From contig NZ_CP109473.1 in NCBI RefSeq assembly GCF_036227405.1, forward strand, positions 8,432,001 to 8,496,000: a stretch of DNA of 64,000 nucleotides, in the 5' to 3' direction. The stretch is from Streptomyces sp. NBC_01460. Its GTDB lineage: Bacteria > Actinomycetota > Actinomycetes > Streptomycetales > Streptomycetaceae. Each line of letters starts with the position of its first letter. Position 1 is the first letter of the stretch. The translations under genes were made by a program, and so were the position numbers. The notes beneath the pieces were generated by a model that was not told the origin of the DNA, searched no databases, and saw nothing but the letters and a program-made list of their open reading frames with translations. This document shows, piece by piece, positions 26,518-36,183 of this stretch.

Positions 26518-29184
26518 TCAAAGCATGTCCTCCGCGGCTGCGGGTGCCTTCCGTAGAACTACTAGCCGCGCCAGATCCGTACGCGAGCTGATGCCCAGCT
26601 TCGGATAGACCTTGTACAGGTGGTACTCGACCGTGCGCGGGCTCAGGAAGAGCTGGCCGGCGATCTCCTTGCTCGACAACCCGTCGGCGACCAGGCCCGC
26701 GATGCGCAGTTCCTGCGGGGTCAGCGCTTCGAGCACGCTGGAGGGCGGGGCGCCGGCGTTCTCGCCCGCCGCCCGCAGCTCCTCCTGCGCGCGCCGCGCC
26801 CACGGGTGGGCACCGGCCTGCTCGAAAATCTCCCACGCCATCCGCAGATGCGCCCGCGCCGGACCTGGCCGCTGCGCGCGGCGCAGACGCTCACCCAGCA
26901 GCAGGGCCGTCCTGGCCGCCTCGAACGGGTTCGTGTGCAGCCTCAGCGCCTCGTCGAAGGCCTCCTCGGCCGATTCGGCCAGGCCTCGGCAGCGGGCCAG
27001 CAACGCGCGCGACTCGGACGTCGTGGCGTTCTCGGCCGATCGCTCGTAGGCCGCAAGCGCCTCGCGGGCACCGGCCTCGTCGCCCGCGCCCACCGCCGCC
27101 TCCACCCTGTCCGGCATCGTCCGCCAGGCCACGGTCGGATGCCCTGCACCCGGCCCCGCCACCGCGATCGCCCGGAAACGGTCGTACGCCGCCGCGTAGC
27201 GGCCCAGGCACAGGTCAAGCGTTGCCAACGCGTACGCGGCCACCCCCGCGTGCAGTCCTACCCGATGGGGCAGCGCGATGGCCAGCGCCTCGCGGGCCAG
27301 CCGTTCGCAGGGCTCCTCCTTGCCGCGCAGAGCCGCCAGGACCGCCAGATTGGCCAGGTGCGCGGCCACCGTGTTCTCGTACCCGGCCTCCCGCGCCAGC
27401 GCCAGGCCCTCCTCGGAGACGGATTGGCTGCGTGCGAGCCGCCCGGCGAGGCGCTCGGCGGTCGCCACGAACTGCAGTACGACGGGCAGCTGCCCGGTCA
27501 TCCCCGACACCCTGGCCACTCGCCCGGCCCGCTCGGCCATCTCGGTCGCCACATCCGACTCGCCCAGAGCGCTGGCCGCTGCCGTCGCCCACAGGTAGCC
27601 CGCCGCATCCTCCAGCTCGCCCGCCCGCGCCAGTGCCCGCCGCAGCAAGCCCGGCCCGGCGGCATCGCCGTTCAGAGTCAGCCCGATCCCGGCGACCGCG
27701 TCCCGCAAGAATCCCTCGGGGTGCGCCGCCGCCCGTCGGCCGAGCTCGACCATGGCCCTCGTGTCGCCGACGTACGAGGCCGCCTCCACGGCGTCGGCCA
27801 GCATGTCCAGACTGTCGCCCGCCGCGAGGATCCGCACGGCCTCGGCCGCGTTGCCCGAGTTCAGCTCGAACCGCCCCCTGAGCTGAGCGTTCTCCATCAC
27901 GAGCGTGATGTCCCCGTTGGCCCCTTCGCGCGCCTCGGCCAGCAGCGATTCGGCCTGTCCCGGCCGGCCGGCGAGCCAGGCCGCCACGGCGGCGTCCTTG
28001 AGCCGGACGGCCCGGACGTGCGGCTCGGGGGTCAGCTCGGCGGCCCTGGTCAGGGCGCTGGCGGCGGCGCCGTACCCGCCGCGGTCGCGAGCCCGCTCGG
28101 CGGCCTCCGCCAGCGCGAGGGCGACCGGCTCGGCCTGGCTGAGAGCCGCTCCGGCCAGGTGCCAGGCCCTACGGTCGCCCGCGGTCAGCTCCGCCAGGAC
28201 AGCGTGCACATGGCGGACCTCGGCGGGGGCGGCTGCCTCGTGGATCGCGGATCGCATGAGCGGGTGACGGAAGCGCACGCGGGTGCCTGACACCTCGGCC
28301 AGCCCGCTCTCCTCCAACTCGGCGAAGGCGACCGCCCCCGATCCCGCCCCCATCCGCTCGGCGGCACTCAGGACCACCTCAAGGTCGGTGTCGACGGCGG
28401 CGAGCAGGGCGACCAGCCGGGCGGGGGCCGACAACCGCCTCACCCGGTCGCCGAAGAGCCGGGCGCCACCGGGCAGCGGGTCGGGCAGCGGTTCGCGGCC
28501 GGCGAGTTGCGGGGGCGCCAGCAGCGCGGCGATCTCGTTCAGGGCCAGGGGGTTCGCCCCTGTCAGCGTGATGAGTTCCCGTGTCACCGGGGCAGCCAGC
28601 CGCCCGTGCCGGGACTCCAACAAGGCTGTTGCGGCGTCCTCCGGCAGGCCGCCCACGTCCACGGTCGACGACAGGCCTTTGACAGGAGCGTCGCCGCGGA
28701 CGCCGAACAAGAGCGCGATCCGTTCGGCATCCAGCCGCCTGGCGGCGAACAGCAACGCATCGGCCGACGCACGGTCGGCCCATTGGAAGTCGTCGACCAC
28801 GCAGATCAGGCCCTCCGGGCCGGCGGCCTCGACCAGCAACGACAGTACGCCGGCGCCCAGGAGAAATTGGTCGCCCGCGGCGCCGGCGGCGTGCCCCAAG
28901 GCCGCCCGCACGGCGTCGCGCTGCGGACCGGGCAGAGCGTCGAGCAATCCGGTCACCGGCCGCAGCAGTTGGTGCAGCGCCGCGAACGCCAGGTCGGACT
29001 CGGACTCGACGCCGCTGGTCCGCAGCACCTTCATCGCCTCACCCCGCGCGGCCATCGCGTCGAGCAGAGCGGTCTTGCCCGCGCCGGCCTCACCCAGGAG
29101 CACCACCGCCCCGCCGCAGCCACGGCGGGCCTGTGCGATCACCTCGTCGAGCGCGCTGATTTCCGCAGATCTTCCGTAAAGCAC
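26518..29184 (-). CDS. LAL-type ATP-binding LuxR transcriptional regulator
   Basis: The product is 888 aa, a usual LAL length. Residues ~1-180 are an AAA/NACHT-like ATPase: Walker A GEAGAGKTALLDAM (near residue 32) and Walker B GLICVVDDFQWADRAS. The middle ~450 residues are TPR-like helical repeats (ALARAGELEDAAGYLWATAA, LALAREAGYENTVAAHLANL). The C-terminus is a LuxR-type HTH: LTPQELRIAGLVADGLSSKE, then LFLSPRTVEYHLYKVYPKLG. Such regulators activate promoters after sensing sugars or pathway ligands. Its adjacent hydrolase is a likely target, while control of the RiPP or macrolactam clusters is possible but unsupported. Confidence 0.9.
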   Translation of the reverse strand: MLYGRSAEISALDEVIAQARRGCGGAVVLLGEAGAGKTALLDAMAARGEAMKVLRTSGVESESDLAFAALHQLLRPVTGLLDALPGPQRDAVRAALGHAAGAAGDQFLLGAGVLSLLVEAAGPEGLICVVDDFQWADRASADALLFAARRLDAERIALLFGVRGDAPVKGLSSTVDVGGLPEDAATALLESRHGRLAAPVTRELITLTGANPLALNEIAALLAPPQLAGREPLPDPLPGGARLFGDRVRRLSAPARLVALLAAVDTDLEVVLSAAERMGAGSGAVAFAELEESGLAEVSGTRVRFRHPLMRSAIHEAAAPAEVRHVHAVLAELTAGDRRAWHLAGAALSQAEPVALALAEAAERARDRGGYGAAASALTRAAELTPEPHVRAVRLKDAAVAAWLAGRPGQAESLLAEAREGANGDITLVMENAQLRGRFELNSGNAAEAVRILAAGDSLDMLADAVEAASYVGDTRAMVELGRRAAAHPEGFLRDAVAGIGLTLNGDAAGPGLLRRALARAGELEDAAGYLWATAAASALGESDVATEMAERAGRVARVSGMTGQLPVVLQFVATAERLAGRLARSQSVSEEGLALAREAGYENTVAAHLANLAVLAALRGKEEPCERLAREALAIALPHRVGLHAGVAAYALATLDLCLGRYAAAYDRFRAIAVAGPGAGHPTVAWRTMPDRVEAAVGAGDEAGAREALAAYERSAENATTSESRALLARCRGLAESAEEAFDEALRLHTNPFEAARTALLLGERLRRAQRPGPARAHLRMAWEIFEQAGAHPWARRAQEELRAAGENAGAPPSSVLEALTPQELRIAGLVADGLSSKEIAGQLFLSPRTVEYHLYKVYPKLGISSRTDLARLVVLRKAPAAAEDML

Positions 29185-29198
29185 AGAAGCCCACTCTA

Positions 29199-29219
29199 AA
29201 GGGGGGCGGCTACCCCCTT
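29199..29219. promoter_or_regulatory. G/C-block inverted repeat just upstream of the LAL regulator
   Basis: AAGGGGG-gcggcta-CCCCCTT is a 7-bp perfect inverted repeat, 15 bp upstream of the regulator start. It could be an autoregulatory site or part of the leader. Confidence 0.3.
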
Positions 29220-29705
29220 GCCGGCGGTCTTCCCGGCGAGGACTCTCACGTATTCGAAGCGGGGCGGTGTGTGCCGGTGTCGCGCCGGTCCGCGCTGTTG
29301 TGGCCCAGGTGAAGATGTAGTCAGCGGCGACGGGCGACCCTGGGTGCCTCCGGCCGCGAGGTCTTGGACGCCGGCGAGGCGCGGGATCTTCACGGGTGCG
29401 GTGCGGTGCGGTGGGTGAGTGAGACAGCCCGGTTGAACGTCTCAGCCGCGTCCAGGGCGCGCAGTACGGGGCGAGTGTCGACGCCGAGGATCTCGCCGAC
29501 TTCGATTCGCCACCGTACGCAACATGTCGGCTGCGCTGCGCGACATGCTCACTGCTGTCGAACAGTCCTTTTCCGACGTGCTCGTGACGCTATCGCCGAA
29601 CGCGCCTGTGAACCACGGGACTCTTTCTGCCCGTTCAGGCACACACGCCTCGCTCGCCCCTCGATAGTGGGTGGCGTATCGACCATCGATCGAAAGGAGC
29701 CGCTC

Positions 29706-30095
29706 ATGCGGTGGGGAAAGACGGTAGTGACACTCGGGCTGGTCGGGATGCTCTCCGTACCAGCGGTCGGCGTCTCGACGGCCGCACCCGCAGCGCCCGC
29801 AGCGTCCCAGGCTTCGGCCGCTGTGTCCTGCAGGCTCTTGGACTTCATCGGGTACTACTGCGGCTACCACCTCAGTAACACCCGTGCGGACCGCGGCAAC
29901 TCGGGTGCGAAGGTCCAGGAGCTCCAGGCACTGCTGATCTTCAAAGGCTTCTCCGTAGGCTCCACCGGCGTGGACGGTCAGTTCGGCTCCGCCACAGAAT
30001 CCGCGGTGAAGCGTTTTCAGAGTTCCAGAGGGATCACGGCCGACGGCATAGTCGGGCCGACCACCTGGCACTACCTTCGTACCCCCGGCCTGTAA
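29706..30095 (+). CDS. Secreted peptidoglycan-binding protein (PG_binding_1)
   Basis: The product is 129 aa from ATG 29706 with AAAGGAG upstream. Residues 1-~38 are a signal peptide followed by an Ala/Pro-rich stretch (AAPAAPAASQASAAV). The mature part has two cysteines (SCRLLDFIGYYCGYHL), then the three-helix peptidoglycan-binding domain: GAKVQELQALLIFKGFSVG, DGQFGSATESAVKRFQSSRG and DGIVGPTTWHYL. The final DG-IVGP-TTW is the classic end of the domain. With no enzymatic domain, it likely binds cell wall glycan outside the cell, alone or as an inhibitor. A strong terminator lies 8 bp downstream. Confidence 0.9.
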   Translation: MRWGKTVVTLGLVGMLSVPAVGVSTAAPAAPAASQASAAVSCRLLDFIGYYCGYHLSNTRADRGNSGAKVQELQALLIFKGFSVGSTGVDGQFGSATESAVKRFQSSRGITADGIVGPTTWHYLRTPGL

Positions 30096-30102
30096 CCGGA
30101 CC

Positions 30103-30137
30103 CAGGGCAGCCAGGCCTCTTGCGCCTGGCTGCCCTG
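30103..30137 (+). terminator. Perfect 14-bp hairpin terminator
   Basis: CAGGGCAGCCAGGC (30103-30116) and GCCTGGCTGCCCTG (30124-30137) pair exactly with a 7-nt loop. It ends the peptidoglycan-binding protein gene. Confidence 0.85.
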
Positions 30138-30391
30138 ACGGCCAAAGGCCGAGCCGAGACGTAGCAGGAGGCTTCGGCAGCAGCAGCAGCAGCCGACGTG
30201 GCGTGCGATCGAGCGTGACGACGACGCGGTGGAGTTGGGGGAAGCCCTTGCGGGGACGGCAGTGTCCGGCTGATACGACGAGCGGGGGTGAAGGACCGGG
30301 CTGTACAACCCTTGCTCGAAGTGGGTCAACCCGGCCGTACTTGGGCGACTGCGATCAGGTTCCCTCGACTCCCACCGTACGAATCCGCATC

Positions 30392-30805
30392 CTAGGGGCG
30401 TGCGTCGAGGCGGTGCTGAATGCCTCCGTCCGGTCCGAACACGTCCATGAGGTACCCCTCTCTCAGATCCACGTTCTCTTCGCGTTTCAGGTAGTTGGTG
30501 AGCGAGACCTTCAGGCGGTCGAAGGGGGCAGCGTCCTCGTCCGCGTTGCGTGTCCACACAGTCAGTAACGGAACGCCATCAGGGCCGTCGGCGCGCTGGA
30601 TGCCGTACACATCCTTGTTCCCGCTCGCCTTTCGGAAACGGTCGGCAAGCTGCATGGCGGGGCCGGGGGCGACTGTGGCGGTGGCGTTCGGCCGCGGGGG
30701 CTCGGTGGAGTGGTCCCTGGTGGTTCCAGAGTCCAGGGTGCAGCCCCCCAGCAAAGGCAGAGCTGCAGTGAACAGGACGGCGCTACGGCGGATCACTCTT
30801 CTCAT
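30392..30805 (-). CDS. Lipoprotein of unknown function
   Basis: The product is 137 aa from ATG 30805. The signal peptide ends in the lipobox LPLLGGCTLDSG (Leu-Gly-Gly-Cys), so it is lipid-anchored outside the membrane. The mature domain (MQLADRFRKASGNKDVYGIQ, PLLTVWTRNADEDAAPFDRL, VSLTNYLKREENVDLREGYL, VFGPDGGIQHRL) is a small alpha+beta unit seen in streptomycete membrane lipoproteins. No assigned function is known. It stands alone. Confidence 0.72.
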   Translation of the reverse strand: MRRVIRRSAVLFTAALPLLGGCTLDSGTTRDHSTEPPRPNATATVAPGPAMQLADRFRKASGNKDVYGIQRADGPDGVPLLTVWTRNADEDAAPFDRLKVSLTNYLKREENVDLREGYLMDVFGPDGGIQHRLDARP

Positions 30806-31658
30806 GACGCCATCGTCCCCGGATGGTGCAGTACAGCGGAACCCCCGCAAGCACGGATGCAGTATTCCCGTCACGCAGGGCCTCCGGGTATGCAAGATCC
30901 AGAAGCCCTCTGCAGACCCAGATTCAAGCTCTGGCCGACCCGTGCACGCTCGGCCGCTCCAGGACATACCACCACCTGGTGCTCCTCCCGCCGGGGAACG
31001 CCTTGGTACGGCGTGGACAACAAGTCCTCCACCCGGCTCGATCGCCACCGCCGGGTCGTCGGGCGGACCGTGTCCTGGCGGGCCGGCCGCCGATGCCGAC
31101 ACCGTCGCCCAAACCCCCACCCACACCGTCGACCATGTCCAGGGCGCCGAGGCGGGGCGTGCTGATGCGGGCTGAGCCCGCTGAACGGGGCTGTCCAGGA
31201 GGGATGCGACGCAGTGAGCACACCGGACACCACAAGATCATCTCACTCCTGAACAGCAGTCCAGCAGTTGCAGGACAGTCTTGGAGACGGCAGGGCCTGG
31301 CCGCCTCTTCTGCACATGGCCGGCGGCGGGCCGAACGCGGAGACAATCGGGTCAGCCACTGGAGCGCGACGAAACGGGTGGCTTCGTGAAAGCCGGCGGC
31401 GGCGCGGTCGGTGAGGAGGGTGAGTGTGCATGGTTCGCCGTGGAAGTGCCTGGCCAGCAGTGCCTCCGTACTGAAACGGCGATTGTGCACAGCGCACGAC
31501 CACCGGGGCATCCATGACGGGTCGCCACGTTTCTCCGGCCGTACGCGGCTCGGCCAGTCGTCTCTGCGACGCCGGTGCCGGACGCTCTTGGCGCGCCTAG
31601 GGATGAAGTGGGCTCGGATTGGTTGCCGCGTGTCAGGATAAGTGGCCTGTGAACGTAT
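30806..31658. other. 850-bp gene-poor stretch with a relic of an element end
   Basis: No supported gene. Sequence around 31186-31249 resembles 5642-5706 (shared GGGGCTGTCCAG, then CACACC-GACACC-AGATCAT-TCAC at matching spacing), a diverged dispersed repeat. A minus-strand stretch near 31420-31510 (SCAVHNRRFSTEALLARHF) looks slightly protein-like but has no start or domain. Confidence 0.4.
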
Positions 31659-31964
31659 ATGCGTCCGGGGGTAACAGCGATCGAAAGCACTCCGCTGGGA
31701 CGCATACCCGCGCTCGCGGAGTCCGTCCGTCCGATCGTGGACGACGCAGGTGAGACAGTCGGCCGCTACACAGATCCCCGCTCCTGGACGGCACGCGGCT
31801 ACGTGGCGGTCACCGGCGCCAAAAACCTGTACAAGGAAGGCGTGCGCTTGGCCTCCGACCCGATCGAGTACGGATCGGAGAAGATCCACGAACAGATCGA
31901 TCAAGCACGGGAAAAGGCCGGCGACGTGCTCGGCAACCTCTCCGACGCCAACCCGTTTGGATGA
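31659..31964 (+). CDS. Hypothetical protein coupled to a membrane protein gene
   Basis: The product is 101 aa from ATG 31659; the ribosome binding site is weak. The sequence is soluble and mostly helical (PALAESVRPIVDDAGETVGR, ARGYVAVTGAKNLYKEGVRL, KIHEQIDQAREKAGDVLGNL). No family is recognised. The next gene starts 4 bp after its stop, so the two are likely co-translated. It could be a cytoplasmic partner of that membrane protein. Confidence 0.55.
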   Translation: MRPGVTAIESTPLGRIPALAESVRPIVDDAGETVGRYTDPRSWTARGYVAVTGAKNLYKEGVRLASDPIEYGSEKIHEQIDQAREKAGDVLGNLSDANPFG

Positions 31965-31968
31965 CACC

Positions 31969-32646
31969 GTGGACAACACGCCGCACACGCTCCTGGTCTC
32001 CAGGGTCAACCCCGTTCCCGTGCCAGAACCGCGACCGGCCCACCTGCCCCCCGACGCAGACATGACCGCAACAATCCGCCTCTCCGCGGCACGGCGCCCC
32101 GAGCACACCCCGGTCGCCCGGGTCTTCACCTCCCGCGCCGAAGAGCGCTCCGGCCGCCGGTCGTCGGCCCCGCCGTTCTGGATACACCACGGACCGGATG
32201 ACACTCTGTGGTGCTCGGTCCGACCCGTCGCCCAAGACGTCTACGAGCTCTGCGCGACAGATGGCACCTCCACAGCACGCATCGACCGCCGCGCCGCCCG
32301 CATCCTGTGCTGGCCCCGGCGCGTCCGGTGGTCGGCGCGGCTCACCGGATCGCAACAGTCCGTGACAGGTTCGGTCGGCACCTGGTACGCATGGCTTCTC
32401 TATGTGGTGACCGCACCGCTCTTGCTCCTCTTCACGCTCTGCGTGATGGTCTATTCGCTGTTCGACGGCACCGCGGACGACAACACCTTCCGGAGCCCGG
32501 CCCGAACGCGCTGGCGCATCGCAGGCGCGGGCACGGTCCTGGACTACCGAGGCGTCAGCAAGACCTACCGCTACGCCACCCCGAGCCTGGACATCCGCCT
32601 CGCGTACGCCTTGGCGGTCCTCCAGACCTGGGACCGGGAGAACTGA
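31969..32646 (+). CDS. Single-pass membrane protein of unknown function
   Basis: The product is 225 aa from GTG 31969. An N-terminal ~130-residue domain rich in strands (FWIHHGPDDTLWCSVRPVAQ, DVYELCATDGTSTARIDRRA) precedes one long hydrophobic helix (YAWLLYVVTAPLLLLFTLCV, continuing MVYSLF). A ~55-residue tail follows (RWRIAGAGTVLDYRGVSKTY, DIRLAYALAVLQTWDREN). No known family was recognised. It is probably bound to the cytoplasmic membrane and works with the upstream 101-aa protein. Confidence 0.6.
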   Translation: MDNTPHTLLVSRVNPVPVPEPRPAHLPPDADMTATIRLSAARRPEHTPVARVFTSRAEERSGRRSSAPPFWIHHGPDDTLWCSVRPVAQDVYELCATDGTSTARIDRRAARILCWPRRVRWSARLTGSQQSVTGSVGTWYAWLLYVVTAPLLLLFTLCVMVYSLFDGTADDNTFRSPARTRWRIAGAGTVLDYRGVSKTYRYATPSLDIRLAYALAVLQTWDREN

Positions 32647-32651
32647 GCACC

Positions 32652-32987
32652 GTGGATGACACGGCCAGAACCGGTGACCCCGCGGCAGTCGGCGATCGAT
32701 GGTCGTCGCGGCTTGTGGCGGGGCGTCAGTGCGTCGGGGCGTACACCGCGGAGCTGACGCACCACGGCATCGTCGCCAACCGACTGCCGACTACCGGCGC
32801 GACCGTCTGCATGCTCAGACCATCCCCTCCAAGCCGAGCAAGACCTGACCGCGATCATCAGGCGTGTCCCACCCAGCCAGCAGGCATGCCGTGGATCCCT
32901 TGTTGTCGAGCGCGGTCAACCACCAACGAGCTCATCGTCTCCGCAGGCTTCTGCCACCGCCCGATGGTCTTCAGCGTGAGGACGTAG
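32652..32987 (+). pseudogene. Degenerate or uncertain third gene of the membrane-protein operon
   Basis: GTG 32652 follows the previous stop by 6 bp with a GAG-rich upstream stretch. The first ~55 residues (AAVGDRWSSRLVAGRQCVGA, YTAELTHHGIVANRLPT) look protein-like. The remainder is Pro/Arg/Cys-rich and overlaps an opposite-strand frame, so the 3' end has probably decayed or been replaced. Confidence 0.3.
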
Positions 32988-32995
32988 AGGCACAT
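32858..32995 (-). CDS. Possible small protein (45 aa)
   Basis: The frame from ATG 32995 reads MCLYVLTLKTIGRWQKPAET and MSSLVVDRARQQGIHGMPAG before a stop. The composition looks like a real coding sequence, with a GGA seven bases upstream. It overlaps the plus-strand degenerate frame, so only one of the two can be real. No family recognised. Confidence 0.3.
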   Translation of the reverse strand: MCLYVLTLKTIGRWQKPAETMSSLVVDRARQQGIHGMPAGWVGHA

Positions 32996-33126
32996 CGGCT
33001 GTCCAGTTGACGGGGGAGGCTGCTGCAGGTGCTCGGTGACGCGGAGCTCGTCGCCGGGACGAGCTCCGCGAGTGGCGAGGCAAGCAGGGAAGGTCAGCGT
33101 CGGCGGTCCCGCGCGCGGGTTCCGGC

Positions 33127-33831
33127 TTAGCTGGTGGGATCTGATTTCCGAGCGTTCGCCGTGCCGTAGCCAACCGGCCAGCCCGCAGGCCAATGTGGGT
33201 TCGGCGTGCCGTCATCGCTCATGTGCGCCCGCTGCCAGATCCCTTTCCAGTTGATCGGGGTCTCCGGTACGAACCTGTGCATCTGCCCGCACGGACATGG
33301 TGCCAGCACCCAAGCGCACCCACGGCACAGTTCGACCCAGCCGTGCCCGGTCGAGCTCAGCACTCGCGGCCCGTCATCCCCGCAAGCCGGGCAGCCTGGC
33401 GGCTCGGCACCGTCCAGAATCGCGTTCTGCCGCCGGACGTACTCGGACAATCGCAGCGACGGGTGGCGAAACGGGTCTTCGAACCAGGCACGTTCAGGGC
33501 TTTCCCACCAGCTCCGCAGCCACCATGGCCGAGGGTTTGGGATGGCCCGCCGCCCAGCCTGCTTCTCCGCCCGGCGCTGCGCGGCGTACTCGTCTGCTCG
33601 CACGAGCCACAGCTCCCGCGCCTCGTGCAGTTCCTCCACAGCGCGCGCCAGCGCGTCCGGGTCCGCCTCCAACCGGCGGGGGATCGCGGCGCTGAGCGTG
33701 AGGTGGTGGTATGTCGCCCGCAAGCCGTAAGGAGCGAAAACGGTGAGACAGGTGCGCAGCGCGCTGTGCCGCCGGTAGAGGGGGAGCCGAGCGTCGTGGA
33801 CGCGTGCTCGGTGGGTCAGGAAGCTGGTCAT
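33127..33831 (-). CDS. Hypothetical protein with zinc-ribbon-like cysteines
   Basis: The product is 234 aa from ATG 33831, overlapping the upstream gene's stop by ATGA. Helical N-terminal half (ADPDALARAVEELHEARELW, VRADEYAAQRRAEKQAGRRA). The C-terminal half contains CPACGDDGP and ELCRGCAWVLAPCPCGQMHR, with at least six cysteines in CxxC-type pairs, which suggests one or two structural zinc sites. It ends in a Trp/Pro-rich stretch. It is coupled to a second unknown protein. Nucleic-acid binding is possible but not shown. Confidence 0.6.
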   Translation of the reverse strand: MTSFLTHRARVHDARLPLYRRHSALRTCLTVFAPYGLRATYHHLTLSAAIPRRLEADPDALARAVEELHEARELWLVRADEYAAQRRAEKQAGRRAIPNPRPWWLRSWWESPERAWFEDPFRHPSLRLSEYVRRQNAILDGAEPPGCPACGDDGPRVLSSTGHGWVELCRGCAWVLAPCPCGQMHRFVPETPINWKGIWQRAHMSDDGTPNPHWPAGWPVGYGTANARKSDPTS

Positions 33832-34496
33832 GGTGTGAGCGCCGGTTCCCACGCCCGTGCCAGGGCGGCAGTGACGGCTGCAGCATGTGCCGGCCGGTGT
33901 GGTTGAGCCCAAGCTCCGGCAAGGCTGAGGTAATCCCGCAGGTCCTTCTGACCGTCGGCAACGAGCATGCGTACCTGATCAACAGGCAACTCGATCACCG
34001 GGCTGCCGTCCGTTGTGTAGGCGTCGAGCGTCAGCCGCCGGACGACGTCGCCGACGCGTTCGGCCACCGAGGACGGATCGTGGCCGAGGTAGGAGAAACC
34101 GGTGCCTTCGAGTATCTCCAGCCAGTCCCGCCAAGTCTCCGGACCGTTGCAGCAGCCCGGCTCGACGAAGACGGTTCCAGTGGTGTTGTCACTCACCCGG
34201 AACCCTGCGGCGGCGAACAGAGCCCACATGGTGATCAGCCCGTTCAGAAACGCGCTGAGCGGGCCTTTCGGGCACGTCCCGTGCTCCACCTCCGGCTCGA
34301 AGTGGTTGCAGGCGGCGATCTGCGTAACAGCCGTACCCACCTTCGCCGGACTGAGCTCCCCGTTCAGCACGAGACAGCCGTACGATTCGTGCTCGCCAAC
34401 CGGCCGGAGCGCGAAGTCGTCGGCAGCGGAGTTCTCCAGAACGGGTTGCGTCACCATCACATGGGGATGATGCCGGACCCACCACTTCACCGCCAC
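33828..34496 (-). CDS. Hypothetical protein, upstream partner in a two-gene unit
   Basis: The product is 222 aa from ATG 34496, with the next gene overlapping its stop by 4 bp. The opening (MAVKWWVRHHPHVMVTQPVL) and the middle (GLITMWALFAAAGFRVSDNT) have no clear membrane or signal character. A VFVEPGCCNGPETWRDWLEIL stretch and DVVRRLTLDAYTTDGSPVIE give an acidic, Trp-containing C-terminal part. No known family was recognised. The pairing with a Cys-rich protein suggests a shared task. Confidence 0.55.
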   Translation of the reverse strand: MAVKWWVRHHPHVMVTQPVLENSAADDFALRPVGEHESYGCLVLNGELSPAKVGTAVTQIAACNHFEPEVEHGTCPKGPLSAFLNGLITMWALFAAAGFRVSDNTTGTVFVEPGCCNGPETWRDWLEILEGTGFSYLGHDPSSVAERVGDVVRRLTLDAYTTDGSPVIELPVDQVRMLVADGQKDLRDYLSLAGAWAQPHRPAHAAAVTAALARAWEPALTP

Positions 34497-34580
34497 GGAC
34501 TTTCAGCTGCTGCAACGTACTCAGATGTGGGCCCCCGCCCCCTACCGGTGCGGGATCGCGGAGGCCGGAGGCCGGAGGAT

Positions 34581-34682
34581 TCACACGCTGCCGGCTTCGG
34601 CGATGTCGGCGGCCTGGCCGAGGATCCGTATCGGGATCCGCGCGTCGCCCGCGCGGAAGGAGTCGTTCCTCATCGAGGACAT
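34581..34682 (-). CDS. Possible 33-residue peptide
   Basis: From ATG 34682, preceded by GGAGGC, it reads MSSMRNDSFRAGDARIPIR and ILGQAADIAEAGSV. The composition resembles a real protein start. It could be a small peptide or the opening of a decayed gene; the frame stops at 34581. No family recognised. Confidence 0.3.
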   Translation of the reverse strand: MSSMRNDSFRAGDARIPIRILGQAADIAEAGSV

Positions 34683-34930
34683 CGACCCGCCGCCTCCGCT
34701 CGCTTGGAGAGGGCGCCTGCCCCGGTCGGCGGCCGTCGGCCGGCAAGCAAGGCGGCTGCCCGGGGTCACTACCTGTGGGCCGATTCAGCTGGAGGACCCT
34801 CAGGACCCGGCCGTGCCGACACTCGCGCAACGCGGCGCGAGGAGAGCGGTCTGCCACGGAGTCACCTTGAGGATCGTCGGCCGCCGGGCTAGCGTTCGGG
34901 ATCCAGCCAGCGCACCTTCAGGAAGTCGAC

Positions 34931-35341
34931 ATGCCTCGTCGAACACCGGGCGAGATCAGGTCTCAGCTGCCACTTCGGGACACAAGGCACGTCAGACGCA
35001 CCGTCATACCGGGTCTGTCCGCATCGGCGAACCGACAGATTTTCCAGTTCGAACGCGAGCGCGGCCTCTCCAGAGGTGACGTCGCGATCGCATTCCGACG
35101 CTGGACCCTGCGGGCCGGTCGCCCCCGTGATGCTGAAGAGAGGCACTACGGATGGTCAGACGTCCCGACCGGGCACATCCGAACACTGCTGGAAGTGGCG
35201 GCATGGAACCTGCGGGCGCGTGCGCGACGTGAGCTGCGAGCCGCACTGGCCCCTGTCGACGCCCGCGCCCTTGACCGGACGGTAAACGACCCGTTCGCCC
35301 CAGAGCATCTGCACTGGTGGCACCGTCGCATCGAAATCTGA
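34931..35341 (+). CDS. Conserved hypothetical protein
   Basis: The product is 136 aa. ATG 34931 follows AGGAAG at good spacing. Helical segments (ASANRQIFQFERERGLSRGD, TLLEVAAWNLRARARRELRA, VDARALDRTVNDPFAP) end with HLHWWHRRIEI. Short Arg/Glu-rich proteins ending in DPFAP...WWxRR are common in Streptomyces and have no assigned function. There are no operon partners. Confidence 0.55.
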   Translation: MPRRTPGEIRSQLPLRDTRHVRRTVIPGLSASANRQIFQFERERGLSRGDVAIAFRRWTLRAGRPRDAEERHYGWSDVPTGHIRTLLEVAAWNLRARARRELRAALAPVDARALDRTVNDPFAPEHLHWWHRRIEI

Positions 35342-36183
35342 CGCAGCGAGGACGCGTCTGACCCCGCCGAGCACTCTCCATTCGGTGAGTGCATGGCTTC
35401 GAGGTAATACTCCGCCCCGCTGTTCTGTGCGCACTGGGGCCAAACCTCAGGCCAGCGGTGTGCTGGAGAGGCTGAGAGGGCTGGGCAACGCGGTGATGAG
35501 TACGGCGTCCGCAGTGAGCACCCGCGTCGATGGCTGCCCCCCTGCGCCGGTGGAGCCGATCCATAGGACGGGTTCGTTTCGTCGGCGTGGTGATGCTGGA
35601 CGTCGGTGTACGGGGCAATCACGATCAAGGGCTGGTCTCTTCGTCCGGCGGGGGCCGGGTGTCGGTCTTGCGCACTGTCCCCGGCGCTGTGCTCGGGCCG
35701 GGGACGGCACCCAGGCCGTCAGATCGGGTCGCGCTCAGAACGCCGTCTCGTCGGCGGTGACCCGGGGGTGAGGATCCAGGCGGCTCGGACGGCGGCGACG
35801 CCGATGACGGGGCTGGCCGTGGACAGGAGCGCGCCGGCAAACTCCTTGGTGATCTGGCGCTGGGGGAGGTGGGGCCATGGGAGTGCCTACCTTCGGCGGG
35901 TGATGGGTGCACAGTGGGCGCTCACGTACTGAACGGGTGGGGTGCTCACCGGTTCGCTCACCTCCCTTCGGGGTCACGGTCTGGCACCTGCTCGTGGTGA
36001 GTCGCGTGGGCCGTGGTGAGTAGCGGTGTGACCGAGCTGCGCGCCGAAGGGGCAACGGGATGATTTTGAAGCCCTGAGCGCTCGGCCCTCGTATTTCAGA
36101 GGGACACGAGAGACACCCACGCTGTTCTGCCAGCTGCAGAACACCGACCGGACCGGGCTCGACGGTCACTACAGTCCAGTCTC
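35342..36183. other. 840-bp gene-poor stretch
   Basis: No protein-like frame with a ribosome binding site was found on either strand. Chance frames are Pro/Arg/Ser-rich. No long repeats or hairpins were noticed. The promoter of the dienelactone hydrolase homologue is presumably near the right end. Confidence 0.4.
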